Assembly (NCBI RefSeq): GCF_005796185.1
Contig: NZ_VAHM01000007.1
Coordinates: 124,001-188,000 of the forward strand
Source of the DNA: Pseudarthrobacter sp. NamB4
GTDB lineage: Bacteria > Actinomycetota > Actinomycetes > Actinomycetales > Micrococcaceae
Length of the DNA: 64,000 nucleotides
Direction: 5' to 3'
Positions 18,824 through 28,386 of this stretch are shown piece after piece. The notes beneath the pieces were generated by a model that did not search any database, had not been told where the DNA came from, and saw only the letters and a program-made list of their open reading frames with translations. Numbering within the stretch: the first letter of the stretch is position 1; each line of letters starts with the position of its first letter. Made by a program: the position numbers and the translations under genes.

Positions 18824-19837
18824 TCAGGCCTGGGCAGGCTCCGCGGGGGCACTCCGGCCGGCGGCGGCACGCCTGTGCTCGACGCGCTTTGCCTGCTTCA
18901 CGAGGTCAGGCTCGTTCTGGCGCAGCCAGGCATACATCGGAGCTGCCACGAAGATGGTGGCCGCCGTGCCGATGAGGATTCCGACGAACAAGGCCAGCGA
19001 CAGGTCACGCAGGGTACCGGCACCGAGCAGCCCGGCGCCGATGAACAGGATGGCACCGACGGGGAGGATGGCCACCATCATGGTGTTGATCGAGCGCACC
19101 AGGGTCTGGTTGACGGCCAGGTTCACTTCCTCCGCGAAAGTGCGGCGGGTCGATGCGTCCAGGTCCGCCGTGTTCTCGCGGATTTTGTCGAAGACCACCA
19201 CGGTGTCATACAGGGAGTAGCTGAGAACGGTCAGGAACCCGATGATGGCCGAGGGGGTGACCTCGAAGTCGCTGAGGGCATAGACGCCTGCGGTGATGAA
19301 CATGGTCACCGCCATACCGGCGATGGCCGAGAGGGACATTTTCCAGGTGCGGAAATACAGGGCCATCAGCACGGCTGCGAGGAGCACGAAGATCACCAGG
19401 CCGATCAGGGCCTGCTTGGTGACGTCCGCGCCCCACGTCGGACCCACGAAGGTTGAGGTCACCTCGTTGTCGGTAACGCCGTACGCACTGGTGAGGCCCT
19501 CCTTGATGCGGAGCGTCTCATCATCCGTGAGTTTGTCCGTCTGGATCCGCATGGTGGTTCCGGCCACGTTCGCCACCCGGGGCACACTGCCGGGCACGAC
19601 GTCCGTGACGGCTTTCTCGCCCAGGGCGGCGTCAGTGGTCTGGACGTTGGAGACCGTAAATTCGGATCCGCCGCGGAACTCGATGCCAAGGTTGAAGCCG
19701 CCCTTGGCCAAGGGGATGATGATCGACAGGGCAACCGCCACCGCCGCGACGATAAACCAGAGCTTCTTGGCGCCTACAAAGTTATAGGAGCGCTTTCCGG
19801 TGTAGAGCTCGTTGCCGAAGTTGGCGAAGCCTGACAT
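18824..19837 (-). CDS. secF: Protein translocase subunit SecF
   Basis: A 337-residue accessory subunit of the Sec translocon that, with SecD, uses the proton gradient to pull exported proteins across the membrane. It has an N-terminal helix, a periplasmic-side domain beginning LGIEFRGGSEF, and five C-terminal membrane segments with the family motif SYSLYDTVVVFDKIREN and ARTF-like RRTFAEEVNLAVNQTLVRS. The ATG overlaps the secD stop by one base (TAATG), so translation is probably coupled. A hairpin terminator follows. The Arg/Ala-rich C-terminal tail is dispensable in homologues. Confidence 0.97.
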   Translation of the reverse strand: MSGFANFGNELYTGKRSYNFVGAKKLWFIVAAVAVALSIIIPLAKGGFNLGIEFRGGSEFTVSNVQTTDAALGEKAVTDVVPGSVPRVANVAGTTMRIQTDKLTDDETLRIKEGLTSAYGVTDNEVTSTFVGPTWGADVTKQALIGLVIFVLLAAVLMALYFRTWKMSLSAIAGMAVTMFITAGVYALSDFEVTPSAIIGFLTVLSYSLYDTVVVFDKIRENTADLDASTRRTFAEEVNLAVNQTLVRSINTMMVAILPVGAILFIGAGLLGAGTLRDLSLALFVGILIGTAATIFVAAPMYAWLRQNEPDLVKQAKRVEHRRAAAGRSAPAEPAQA

Positions 19838-21594
19838 TACTTGTTCTCCTTCGCTGAGGACTTCGAGGAGCCCGCGAGCTGCTCCTGCTTCTCCGCCATG
19901 CGGCGTTCGGCGATGGTCATCCTGCGCTCCGCTTCGGCGGCGGCACCGGCGTTCTTGGCGCGGCCGGCGGCGGGCTTGGCTTCCGGGGTACGGATGCGGC
20001 CGGCGCCGCGGTAGAGCGGCACTGCGCCCAGGCGCTTGGGATCAAGGCCGGAAAGCGGGTGACCCTCCCCGAAGAACCTGGTGCGTGCCAGCAGCTGCAG
20101 TGTCGGGTGGGTGAACATGAACACCACGATGAGGTCCGCGATGGCCGTCAAACCGAGGGTGAAGGCGAAACCGCGGACGTTGCCCACGGCCACGAAATAC
20201 AGCACCAGTGCGGCCAGCAGGTTGACGGCCTTGGAGGCAAGGACGGTGCGCTTGGCACGCTTCCAGCCGTTTTCGACGGCGGAGACCAGGCCGCGGCCCT
20301 CGCGGAGTTCGTCGCGGATCCGCTCGAAGTAGACGATAAAGGAGTCCGCGGTCTGGCCGATCGCCACGATGATGCCGGCCACACCTGCCAGGGACAGCCG
20401 GTAGTTCTCGGTCCAGCCCAGGATGGCGATGGCGAGGTACGTGAGGACACCGGCAACCACGAGCGATGCGATGGTGACGAAGCCCAGGGCCCGGTACTGG
20501 AACAGGGAGTAGACCACCACCAGCAGGAGGCCGATGATGCCGGCGAGGAGACCCATCCGGAGCTGCTCGCCGCCGAGGGTGGCGGAGATCTGCTGCTCGC
20601 TCTGGATCTCGAAGCTGATGGGCAGGGCACCGAAGCGGAGCTGGTCAGACAGGGTTTTCGCGGTCTGCTCGGTAAAGCCGCCGGTGATCTGGGGGCGGCC
20701 GTCAGTGATCACGGCAAGTGACCGCGGCGCCGAAATGACCTGGTCATCGAGCACAATCGCGAACTGGGCCTTGGGGTCGCTGCCGGAGTCACCGCCGCCT
20801 GCCACGTAGAACTGGTTCAGGCGCTCGGTGACCTCTTTGAACTTTGCCGTGCCCTCGTCGTCGAACTGGATGTTCACCGCCCAGTCGTTGGTGACGGCGC
20901 CCTGGGCGCCCTGCTGGAGCTGGAAGGAGGAGGTGACAATGTTGCTGCCCTTAACCTCAACGGGACCGAGGATGTACTTGATGGCAGGGTTCGTATCCGA
21001 GGCAGGCTCGCAGGTCACCAGCGGCTTGGCGGGATCCGAGCGTTCCTGCTCGTCCTGTGCAGGGTTGTCGCAGTCAAGTGCTTCAAACTGGCGGTAGAGC
21101 TCGGGAGTGATCCAGTTGGTGTCGCTGCTGTTGGCGGGTTCGGCCGTCGGCTTGGGCAGCTGGTCCTCGGGCGCCCGCTGCTCTTCCGGTACCGGTGCGC
21201 CGGCGGCGGAGAGCAGGACGGGCCGGAAGTTCATGTCGGCGGAGGCCTGGATCAGGTCGCGCGTCTGGCTGGAGGGCGTGCCGGGAAGGCTCACCACCAC
21301 GTTGCGCCCGGACTGGGTGCTGATTTCGGCTTCGGCCACGCCCGAGCCGTCCACACGCTGGCGGATGATCGCCACGGCCTGGTTGAGCTGTTCCTCGTTG
21401 ATGTCCGAACCGCCCTCGACCTTGGGCGCCAGGATCATCTGGGTACCGCCTTCAAGGTCCAGGGCCAGTTTTGGAGCCCAGCTGGCCTGTCCGGCAAGGG
21501 TGCCGCCGGCCAGGACCGCGGTGAGCGCGGCGAGGAGTACACCGAGCCAGACCAGGACCCTGAGGCCTGGTTTCTTGGGGCCAGTTCGTGCCAT
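19837..21594 (-). CDS. secD: Protein translocase subunit SecD
   Basis: A 585-residue partner of SecF. It has an N-terminal membrane helix, the DLEGGTQMILAPK motif, a large external P1 region (VRQRVDGSGVAEAEI) and six C-terminal membrane helices containing VAGIIVAIGQTADSFIVYFERIRDE-type sequence (conserved D and R for proton coupling). A charged, Ala-rich cytoplasmic tail of about 70 residues is an actinobacterial feature. ATG start at 21594. It lies between yajC and secF on one strand, with a hairpin between yajC and secD. Confidence 0.97.
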   Translation of the reverse strand: MARTGPKKPGLRVLVWLGVLLAALTAVLAGGTLAGQASWAPKLALDLEGGTQMILAPKVEGGSDINEEQLNQAVAIIRQRVDGSGVAEAEISTQSGRNVVVSLPGTPSSQTRDLIQASADMNFRPVLLSAAGAPVPEEQRAPEDQLPKPTAEPANSSDTNWITPELYRQFEALDCDNPAQDEQERSDPAKPLVTCEPASDTNPAIKYILGPVEVKGSNIVTSSFQLQQGAQGAVTNDWAVNIQFDDEGTAKFKEVTERLNQFYVAGGGDSGSDPKAQFAIVLDDQVISAPRSLAVITDGRPQITGGFTEQTAKTLSDQLRFGALPISFEIQSEQQISATLGGEQLRMGLLAGIIGLLLVVVYSLFQYRALGFVTIASLVVAGVLTYLAIAILGWTENYRLSLAGVAGIIVAIGQTADSFIVYFERIRDELREGRGLVSAVENGWKRAKRTVLASKAVNLLAALVLYFVAVGNVRGFAFTLGLTAIADLIVVFMFTHPTLQLLARTRFFGEGHPLSGLDPKRLGAVPLYRGAGRIRTPEAKPAAGRAKNAGAAAEAERRMTIAERRMAEKQEQLAGSSKSSAKENK

Positions 21595-21623
21595 TGTCGA
21601 TCTTTCTCTTATTCACGGAGGAA

Positions 21624-21655
21624 CCGCCGGTGCGTGCCCATGGGTGCACCGGCGG
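21624..21655 (-). terminator. Hairpin between yajC and secD
   Basis: CCGCCGGTGC (21624-21633) pairs with GCACCGGCGG (21646-21655). It may be an attenuator or processing site that lowers read-through from yajC into secD. Confidence 0.55.
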
Positions 21656-21694
21656 TGGTCCGCAGCGGTAGAGGTTGGAAAGGGGAAGCGGGGA

Positions 21695-22156
21695 CTAGCT
21701 GTCCTTCTTGCCCTCATCGTTGAGGCGCTTCAGGGTTTCGTCCGTAGTCTCGGGTGCGGTGGCGGTGCTGCCGCCTTCCGTTGCCGTGAGGGAAGAAGCA
21801 TCGTCCGGCACGGCGGACCCTGCGGCTGCGGAGGACGGCTCGGCGGCAGGTTCCACGATCTTGGTGACGGCCTGGCGGTGGATGGTGGCAAGGTTTCCCG
21901 GGGAAAGTTCGAGGGTGACCTTGTTCTCCTCCTCGTCGATGGCAACGATGCGGCCAAACAGGCCGAAACTCGTCATGACCTCAACGCCGGGGGCAAACTG
22001 CGACTGCAGCTGTGCCTGCTGCTGCTGGGTCTTCTTGTTGCGGCGGAACATCATGAAGATGAAGACGCCGAGCATCGCGAACAGCAGGATTGACATGATG
22101 TCGATGCCGCCGCCGGGCTGGGTAGTGGTGGTCTGGGCAGTGATATGTCCGAACAC
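21695..22156 (-). CDS. yajC: Sec translocase accessory subunit YajC
   Basis: A small single-pass membrane protein of the SecDF-YajC complex. The membrane helix is SILLFAMLGVFIFMMFRRNKK, followed by QQQQAQLQSQFAPGVEVMTSFG, the classic YajC cytoplasmic domain, and an acidic, Ser/Thr-rich tail. The start is uncertain. GTG at 22156 has GGAA about 8 nt upstream; an internal ATG just before the membrane helix (22093) has no clear ribosome site. It is first in the yajC-secD-secF series. Confidence 0.9.
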   Translation of the reverse strand: MFGHITAQTTTTQPGGGIDIMSILLFAMLGVFIFMMFRRNKKTQQQQAQLQSQFAPGVEVMTSFGLFGRIVAIDEEENKVTLELSPGNLATIHRQAVTKIVEPAAEPSSAAAGSAVPDDASSLTATEGGSTATAPETTDETLKRLNDEGKKDS

Positions 22157-22337
22157 GGGGAAGTTCCATTCTGTACTTGCGTGAAGCCGATTGACAGCGC
22201 CGTCCGCTTTGAACTTGTGGGCTGGCGAAGGTGCTTGCCATCCATCCACGGGCTGCCGTTAATGCCGCCTGCGGGAACAAAGACCCGGACGTGCCGAGCG
22301 TCATACCAGTCTAAAGGGAAAAACTGAAGGGAGGCTG

Positions 22338-23426
22338 TTATTGGCCCTCCGGCGCCCATTCCCCTGCCGGTCCGGCATCCCCGCCTGCCGGTTCGAACAG
22401 GTCCAGCTGCTCCTGCGCAAAGACACCCGAAGGGATGGCATAGCCAAGGTGGGTCCATGCCGGGGCCATGGCTATCCTGCCGCGGGGCGTGCGGCCCAGC
22501 AGACCCTCCCGGACCAGGAAGGGTTCGGCCACCGTTTCCACTGTCTCGGTTTCCTCCCCCACCGCGATGGCCAGCGTTGAAAGACCAACCGGACCGCCGC
22601 CGAACTTGGTGATGAGGGCGTCCAGAACCGCGCGGTCCAGCCGGTCCAGGCCCTTCTTGTCCACCTCGTACATGTCCAGGGCCGCTGACGCCGCCCGTGC
22701 GTCGATCTGGTCAATCCCGTGGACCAGCGCCCAGTCCCGCACCCGGCGCAGCAGCCGGTTGGCGATGCGCGGGGTGCCGCGCGACCGTCCGGCGATTTCG
22801 GTGAAGCCGGCCGAGTTGACCTTGAGGTCCAGCAGGCCGGCAGAGCGCCGCAGCACGAGTTCGAGTTCCTGTACAGAATAGAACTCCAGGTGCCCGGTGA
22901 ACCCAAACCGGTCGCGCAGGGGCCCGGGAAGCAGGCCGGCCCGGGTGGTGGCGCCCACCAGGGTGAAAGGCGGCAGTTCCAGCGGAATTGCGGTGGCACC
23001 GGCTCCCTTGCCCACCACGATGTCCACCCGGAAGTCCTCCATGGCCATGTAGAGCATTTCTTCAGCCGGCCGCGACATCCTGTGGATTTCGTCCAAAAAG
23101 AGGACCTCGCCCTCGGAAAGGGAGGACAGGATGGCGGCGAGGTCACCGGCGTGCTGGATGGCCGGGCCGCTGCTGATCCGCAGCGGCGCGTTCATCTCGG
23201 CGGCAACGATCATGGCGAGGGTGGTTTTGCCCAGGCCCGGCGGGCCGGAGAAGAGTACGTGGTCCGCGCTGCGCCCGCGCATCCGGGAGGCCTTCAGCAC
23301 CAGTGACAGCTGTTTCCGCACCCGGTGCTGGCCCACGAAATCATCCAGGTTCTTGGGCCGCAGCGCTGCCTCGATGGCCCGTTCTTCGGGTTCCTCCCCC
23401 GCAGCCACCAGTGACGGTTCAGCCAC
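22338..23426 (-). CDS. ruvB: Holliday junction branch-migration ATPase RuvB
   Basis: A 362-residue AAA+ motor that, with RuvA, moves Holliday junctions. Walker A GPPGLGKT is at 61-68, Walker [10 protein letters not shown] at about 108-116, and the C-terminal winged helix has [12 protein letters not shown] start at 23426 overlaps the ruvA stop by 8 bp. The Asp/Gly-rich C-terminal tail is short. Order ruvC-ruvA-ruvB on one strand is standard for bacteria lacking an SOS-split operon. Confidence 0.98.
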   Translation of the reverse strand: MAEPSLVAAGEEPEERAIEAALRPKNLDDFVGQHRVRKQLSLVLKASRMRGRSADHVLFSGPPGLGKTTLAMIVAAEMNAPLRISSGPAIQHAGDLAAILSSLSEGEVLFLDEIHRMSRPAEEMLYMAMEDFRVDIVVGKGAGATAIPLELPPFTLVGATTRAGLLPGPLRDRFGFTGHLEFYSVQELELVLRRSAGLLDLKVNSAGFTEIAGRSRGTPRIANRLLRRVRDWALVHGIDQIDARAASAALDMYEVDKKGLDRLDRAVLDALITKFGGGPVGLSTLAIAVGEETETVETVAEPFLVREGLLGRTPRGRIAMAPAWTHLGYAIPSGVFAQEQLDLFEPAGGDAGPAGEWAPEGQ

Positions 23427-24063
23427 GGCTGCCTACGCGGTTGCCGGCGCGGGCGCCGTCCTGCCCCAGCCACCGGAGCGTGGTCCGCAGGATCTCGGGC
23501 ACGTTGCCGCGGAACGAGACTTCGGGTTCCTCGGCCAGCGCTTTGTCGATGCTCGAGGAAGCGTCCTTTTCCGACCAGCCAAGGCTGGTCATGGCCGCGA
23601 CAACCTGCGGTTTCCAGGCTGCTTCCGCGGCAGTAGGCGCTCCTGTGGCCCCTGCTGTGCCCTGCGGCACGAGTTTGCCTGCGAGTTCGAGCACAATGCG
23701 CCCTGCCACTTTGGGGCCGATCCCGGGAACCTTGGTGAAGGTCTTGCTGTCGCCGGTGTGCGCTGCCACCCGGATGGCCTCGGGGTCGTGGACTGCAAGG
23801 ACCGCCAGCGCCAGCCGCGGGCCAACCCCGCTGACACTCAGCAGGACGTCAAAAACCTCGCGCTCGTCGTCGGATGCGAAACCAAAAAGCGTGAGCGAAT
23901 CCTCGCGGACAATCAGGGACGTGAAAAGCCGCCCTTCCTCCCCCGTGCGCAGTCGGCTCAAAGTCTGCGGGGTGGCGTTGACGCTCATGCCCGCTCCGTT
24001 GAGGTCAATCACGGCGGTGGACAGGCCCACGTGGGCTACCGTCCCGCGGAGGAAACTGATCAA
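23419..24063 (-). CDS. ruvA: Holliday junction DNA-binding protein RuvA
   Basis: A 214-residue protein that forms the tetramer holding the four-way junction. The N-terminal OB-fold starts [13 protein letters not shown]; helix-hairpin-helix motifs are seen in [14 protein letters not shown] and [17 protein letters not shown]; the C-terminal three-helix domain that contacts RuvB contains [12 protein letters not shown]. The TTG start at 24063 follows AGGAGCCCGGCC. It lies 88 bp downstream of ruvC and overlaps ruvB. Confidence 0.97.
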   Translation of the reverse strand: MISFLRGTVAHVGLSTAVIDLNGAGMSVNATPQTLSRLRTGEEGRLFTSLIVREDSLTLFGFASDDEREVFDVLLSVSGVGPRLALAVLAVHDPEAIRVAAHTGDSKTFTKVPGIGPKVAGRIVLELAGKLVPQGTAGATGAPTAAEAAWKPQVVAAMTSLGWSEKDASSSIDKALAEEPEVSFRGNVPEILRTTLRWLGQDGARAGNRVGSRG

Positions 24064-24151
24064 GGCCGGGCTCCTGGTGTACCGCCGGCTCCCTGGGCAG
24101 GACCGGCTATCCGAACATATCTACGAACACCCTAGCAAGGGGCCAGGACGT

Positions 24152-24730
24152 TCAGCGTGCGCGGCGCGCCTTTGCTTCCGCCTCAGCCCATGCCCGTTGA
24201 GCAGGTGTCAGGGATGAACTCCCTGGACCGGTGGTCGCGACGGCGGCACCGCTGCCGGCCCGCCAGGCGTGGGTGATGGCGAGGGCGAGGGCATCGGCGG
24301 CGTCAGCGGGACGCGGCGGCGCATCCAGGCGAAGGATCTTGGTGACGAGCTTGGTCACCGCATCCTTGTTGGAGGATCCACTGCCCGTAACGGCAGCCTT
24401 GACCTCCGACGGCGTGTGGAGCGCCACCGGGATCCCCCGGCGGGCGGCCGCTGCGATCACCACGCCCGAGGCCTGCGCCACACCCATGACGGTACTCACG
24501 TTCAGCTGGGAAAAGACGCGCTCGACGGCGAGGACCTGCGGTTCGTACCTGTCCAGCCACTCATCGATCGAGGACGCGATGACCAGCAACCGCTGGTCCA
24601 GGGTTTCATCGGGCGACGTTCCCACCACACCCACGGCCACCATGGTGGCCCGCCTGTTCCGTTCAACATCGACCACGCCGATCCCGCACCGGGTCAGGCC
24701 CGGGTCCACCCCGAGGACTCGCAGCGTCAC
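24152..24730 (-). CDS. ruvC: Holliday junction resolvase RuvC
   Basis: A 192-residue endonuclease that cuts Holliday junctions symmetrically. The catalytic acidic residues are visible: D9 in GVDPGLT, E70 in AVERVF, and D143/D146 in [30 protein letters not shown] is a conserved block. GTG start at 24730. About 20 residues of Ala/Arg-rich tail extend past the fold. It follows the YebC gene by 31 bp and is probably transcribed with it. Confidence 0.97.
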   Translation of the reverse strand: MTLRVLGVDPGLTRCGIGVVDVERNRRATMVAVGVVGTSPDETLDQRLLVIASSIDEWLDRYEPQVLAVERVFSQLNVSTVMGVAQASGVVIAAAARRGIPVALHTPSEVKAAVTGSGSSNKDAVTKLVTKILRLDAPPRPADAADALALAITHAWRAGSGAAVATTGPGSSSLTPAQRAWAEAEAKARRAR

Positions 24731-24761
24731 AGCTGTGCGCGTTGGACGGGCAGGCGGAGCG

Positions 24762-25517
24762 TCACTCAGCTTCCAGGGCAGCCTGGACGTCGTCGCTGAG
24801 GTCGGCGTTGCTGTAGACGTTCTGGACGTCGTCGAGGTCTTCGAGGGCGTCAGCGAGCTTCAGGAACTTGCGGGCGCCGTCGACGTCGAGTTCAACCTGC
24901 ATGGACGGAACGAACTCCACCTCGTCGGTGTCGTATTCGATGCCGGCTTCCTTGAGCGCCTCCCGAATGGCGGGAAGATCGCCCGGCTCCGAGTGGATTT
25001 CGAACGTGTCGCCGTTGTCCTTCACTTCCTCGGCTCCCGCTTCCAGCACGGCCATCAGGACGTCGTCCTCGCTGAGGCCGTTCTTGGGCAGGTTGACAAC
25101 GCCCTTGCGGGTGAAGAGGTAGCTGACGGAGCCGGGATCGGCGATGGTACCGCCGTTGCGGGAGATGGCCAGGCGGACCTCGGAAGCGGCGCGGTTCTTG
25201 TTGTCCGTGAGGCATTCGATCAGCAGTGCGGAACCCTGGGGACCGCGGGCTTCGTACATGATCTCGGTGTAGTCGACCACTTCGCCGGTGAGGCCGGCGC
25301 CGCGCTTGATGGCGCGGTCGATGTTGTCATTGGGAACCGAGGTCTTCTTCGCCTTGGTGACTGCCAGTTCCAGGCCCGGGTTGCCGGCCAGGTCCGGTCC
25401 GCCCATGCGGGCGGCGACTTCGATGTTCTTGATCAGTTTGGCGAAAGACTTGGCGCGGCGGCTGTCAATGATCGCCTTCTTGTGCTTGGTCGTCGCCCAT
25501 TTGGAGTGGCCTGACAT
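24762..25517 (-). CDS. yebC: YebC/PmpR-family DNA- or ribosome-associated regulator
   Basis: A 251-residue protein with the invariant N-terminus [20 protein letters not shown] and the [21 protein letters not shown] block ([16 protein letters not shown]). YebC/PmpR proteins were described as transcription regulators and more recently as factors that help ribosomes pass proline stretches. ATG at 25517, only 3 bp after the pdxT stop and 31 bp before ruvC, so the three genes are probably one transcript. Confidence 0.97.
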   Translation of the reverse strand: MSGHSKWATTKHKKAIIDSRRAKSFAKLIKNIEVAARMGGPDLAGNPGLELAVTKAKKTSVPNDNIDRAIKRGAGLTGEVVDYTEIMYEARGPQGSALLIECLTDNKNRAASEVRLAISRNGGTIADPGSVSYLFTRKGVVNLPKNGLSEDDVLMAVLEAGAEEVKDNGDTFEIHSEPGDLPAIREALKEAGIEYDTDEVEFVPSMQVELDVDGARKFLKLADALEDLDDVQNVYSNADLSDDVQAALEAE

Positions 25518-25520
25518 GCT

Positions 25521-26231
25521 TTACGCTTCCCCTCTGATCATGCGGATAAAAAGTTCATGTACGCGTTTTTCCCCGGTCACTTCCGGATGGAAGGAGGTGG
25601 CCAGCAGGCGGCCGGAACGCACTGCAACAATTCTAGCCGTCCCGGGCAGCGCAGCCGCGTTGGACGCATGCTCCGGGTCCGCCGGTTCCACCTGGGCCAG
25701 GACTTCGACGCCGGACCCCACGCGCTCCACCCAGGGCCCGCGGATGAACACTGCATGGACGGGCGGGACGCCGTCTTCGGTGGCGCTGAACCCAAGGCCC
25801 TTGAACTTTAGGTCCGTCTCGAAGGACTCGCGCTGGCGGCCGAAGGCGTTGCGCCGGACGGTGATGTCCAGCCCGCCGAATGTCTGCTGGGGCGCTCCCG
25901 ACAGGTCAGTGGCGGGATCCGCAATGTCCTCGGCCAAAAGGATCATCCCGGCGCAGGAGCCATAAACAGGCAGCCCTTCGCGGATCCGTTCACGCAGCGG
26001 CTCCGCCAGTTCGAAGGCCCGTGCCAGCTTGTCGATGGCCGTGGACTCGCCGCCGGGAATGACAAGCCCGTCCAGCCCGTCCAGCTCCTTGGACCGGCGG
26101 ATGCCCACTGCCTCGGCACCGGTCGCTTCGATAGCGCGGAGGTGTTCACGGAAGTCGCCCTGAAGCGCCAGAACGCCGATCCGGAGGCCAGCGCCGGGGC
26201 GCGCAGAATCAGCTGAAAGGGATTGTGCCAT
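25521..26231 (-). CDS. pdxT: Pyridoxal 5'-phosphate synthase glutaminase subunit PdxT
   Basis: Supplies ammonia from glutamine to PdxS for vitamin B6 synthesis. The class I amidotransferase fold shows [19 protein letters not shown], the nucleophile in [11 protein letters not shown], and the His/Glu pair in [14 protein letters not shown]. 236 residues with an N-terminal extension of about 17. ATG at 26231. Its partner pdxS is about 5.7 kb away on the same strand, separated by the murT-gatD, capA-like and M3 peptidase genes; in many relatives the two are adjacent. Confidence 0.96.
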   Translation of the reverse strand: MAQSLSADSARPGAGLRIGVLALQGDFREHLRAIEATGAEAVGIRRSKELDGLDGLVIPGGESTAIDKLARAFELAEPLRERIREGLPVYGSCAGMILLAEDIADPATDLSGAPQQTFGGLDITVRRNAFGRQRESFETDLKFKGLGFSATEDGVPPVHAVFIRGPWVERVGSGVEVLAQVEPADPEHASNAAALPGTARIVAVRSGRLLATSFHPEVTGEKRVHELFIRMIRGEA

Positions 26232-26310
26232 CCATCCAGCATAAGGGCCGGAGGGGTCGCGGCCGTCCCGCCGGGACGTCCCGGTCGGGGGTTGCATGCC
26301 CTTGCTGGGA

Positions 26311-26316
26311 TATATT
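26311..26316 (+). promoter_or_regulatory. Candidate -10 element for leaderless murT
   Basis: TATATT ends 6 nt before the murT ATG at 26323, the spacing expected for a leaderless transcript. No convincing -35 is seen at 17 bp; TTGCAT at 26292 would be too close. Confidence 0.4.
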
Positions 26317-26322
26317 CAAAGC

Positions 26323-27615
26323 ATGGTCTTCTTCAGTGTTCCGCTCGGCAAGCTGGTCCGCCGGGTGTCCCGGCTCCGGGGCGGCGGGTCCGCGCTGCCC
26401 GGGCTGGTGGTCGAGAAAATCGACCCTGGTTTCATGCGGCGGACGCTCACCACCCTCCCCCATGGCGTCGCCGTGGTCAGCGGCACCAACGGCAAGACCA
26501 CCACCACCAAAATGGTGGTGGAACTGCTGGAAAGCCAGGGCTTGAAGGTCTTCACCAACCGCACCGGCAGCAACTTCACCCGCGGTGTTGCCGCCGCCTT
26601 GCTGGGCGAGGTGGACTGGCGCGGCCGGCTGGATGCCGACGTCGCGGTGCTTGAACTCGACGAAGCCCACGCTGTGCACTTCGTCAACAGCGTCCCGCCG
26701 CGCTACTGCCTCCTGCTGAACGTCCTGCGGGACCAACTGGACCGCTTTGGCGAGATCGACAAGACCGCGCAGCTGCTCCAGCACATCGCAGCCAAGACCA
26801 CCGGCACCGTGGTGCTGAACCGGGAAGATCCCAGGGTTGCCCGGATCGCTGAGACCCTCACCGGCCAGGAGGTCAAATACTTCGGCCTGGACGATTCGCT
26901 GCTGAGCACCTTCCCGAACGACGACGACATGCGCGCGGCTCCGGGCAGCCCCGCTCCGGCGGACCTTCCGGAAAAGCCGGCAGCCGACGTCGTACTCCGC
27001 GCGGTGGGCGCGGATTCAGCGGAGTTTGAGTACGACGGCGCCAGGGTCACCACGGCGATGAAGCTGCGCGGCGTCTACAACATCTTTAACGCAGCCGCGG
27101 CGCTGACGCTTGCCCGCAGCATCTGCGGCGGAGGGGCCGCTGACGCGGACCACGAAACGCTGCTGCAGGCCCTCTCCCAGGTGGCGCCCGCCTTCGGCCG
27201 CGGCGAAAGCCTCACCGTGGACGGTCAGCCGCTGGACCTGGTGCTGGTCAAGAATCCGAGCGGTTTCCGCCTGGGGCTGAAGTCTTTCCCCGCCGGCGGC
27301 TACGCCACGATGATCGCCATCAACGATAACTATGCTGACGGCCGCGACATGTCCTGGCTGTGGGACGTCGAATTCGACTCCCTGCGCGAGGGCGGGGTGG
27401 ACCAGCTCACCGGTTCGCGCGCTTACGACATGGCCCTTCGCCTGCAGTACGACGACGTCCGGATCGGTGCGGTGGACACCGAGATTGCCCCGGCATTGGC
27501 TGCCTTCATCAGGGAAGCGCAGGGAAAGCCGAAACGCATTTTCTGCACGTACACAGCCATGCTGGCCATCCGGCGCGAGCTGTCCAAAATCACAAGGGTG
27601 GAGGTTGTCTCTTGA
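26323..27615 (+). CDS. murT: Lipid II isoglutaminyl synthase subunit MurT
   Basis: With GatD, amidates the D-glutamate of the peptidoglycan stem peptide. Mur-ligase central domain with P-loop VVSGTNGKTTTTKM, followed by FTNRTGSNFTRGVAAAL, and a C-terminal DUF1727 region (VLVKNPSGFRLGLKSF, INDNYADGRDMSWLWDVEF). The insert that carries a Cys4 zinc ribbon in S. aureus MurT is here a Cys-free acidic loop (STFPNDDDMRAAPGSP). The ATG at 26323 gives 430 residues; an in-frame ATG at 26296 after GGGGG is an alternative. The stop overlaps the gatD TTG by 4 nt. Confidence 0.94.
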   Translation: MVFFSVPLGKLVRRVSRLRGGGSALPGLVVEKIDPGFMRRTLTTLPHGVAVVSGTNGKTTTTKMVVELLESQGLKVFTNRTGSNFTRGVAAALLGEVDWRGRLDADVAVLELDEAHAVHFVNSVPPRYCLLLNVLRDQLDRFGEIDKTAQLLQHIAAKTTGTVVLNREDPRVARIAETLTGQEVKYFGLDDSLLSTFPNDDDMRAAPGSPAPADLPEKPAADVVLRAVGADSAEFEYDGARVTTAMKLRGVYNIFNAAAALTLARSICGGGAADADHETLLQALSQVAPAFGRGESLTVDGQPLDLVLVKNPSGFRLGLKSFPAGGYATMIAINDNYADGRDMSWLWDVEFDSLREGGVDQLTGSRAYDMALRLQYDDVRIGAVDTEIAPALAAFIREAQGKPKRIFCTYTAMLAIRRELSKITRVEVVS

Positions 27616-28364
27616 GCCAAGCAGGTGCGGGGTTCGCAGAGGAGAGCAAGGGCACCATCAAGGTGGCCCAGCTGTATCCGCGCGACATGAACATTTACGG
27701 CGACTGGGGAAACGCCCTGGTGCTCCAGCGCCGGATCGGCTGGCATGGGTATACCCCTGAGCTGGTTGAGTACAACGTGGGGGATGAGTTTCCTGAGGAC
27801 GTGGACATCATCGTGGGCGGTGGCGGCCAGGACAGCGGCCAACTGGTCATCCAGGACGACCTGCAGGCGCGGGCAGGGGTGCTGAAGGACCTGGCCGAGG
27901 ACGGCGCCCCGATGTTGCTGATTTGCGGCCTGTACCAGCTTTTCGGACGTTTCTTCGAAACCCGGACTGGAGCCGTCATCCCCGGCATCGGCGTCCTGGA
28001 CGTGGAGACGCATGGAACGGACGAGCGCCTGATCGGAAACGTCAAAGTCTCCACCCCTGAGTTCGGTGAAGTCCTGGGTTACGAAAACCACAGCGGGCAG
28101 ACCACTTTGGGCAGTGGCGTCCGGCCCCTGGGCACCGTACCGAAGGGCACCGGCAACAACAGCAGTGACGGCCACGAAGGAGCACGGTACCGGAATATCG
28201 TGGCGAGCTACCTGCACGGATCGCTGCTTCCAAAGAACCCTGCCATCGCGGATTTCCTGATCCGGACGGCAGCGGAACGCAAGTACGGCACCTTCGTGCC
28301 AGGCAACCCGGACGACCGCTACGCTGAACTCGCCCGGGAACACGCCGCACGCCGTCCCCGATGA
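27612..28364 (+). CDS. gatD: Lipid II isoglutaminyl synthase glutaminase subunit GatD
   Basis: CobB/CobQ-like class I amidotransferase that delivers ammonia to MurT. The nucleophile is in LLICGLYQLFG and the partner His in SYLHGSLLPKNP; VGGGGQDSGQ is the typical GatD block. TTG start at 27612 within TTGA, overlapping the murT stop, which indicates translational coupling. 250 residues. The first 18 residues vary among homologues. Confidence 0.95.
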   Translation: MSQAGAGFAEESKGTIKVAQLYPRDMNIYGDWGNALVLQRRIGWHGYTPELVEYNVGDEFPEDVDIIVGGGGQDSGQLVIQDDLQARAGVLKDLAEDGAPMLLICGLYQLFGRFFETRTGAVIPGIGVLDVETHGTDERLIGNVKVSTPEFGEVLGYENHSGQTTLGSGVRPLGTVPKGTGNNSSDGHEGARYRNIVASYLHGSLLPKNPAIADFLIRTAAERKYGTFVPGNPDDRYAELAREHAARRPR

Positions 28365-28386
28365 AGGTCCGGAGCTGGACTGCGCG

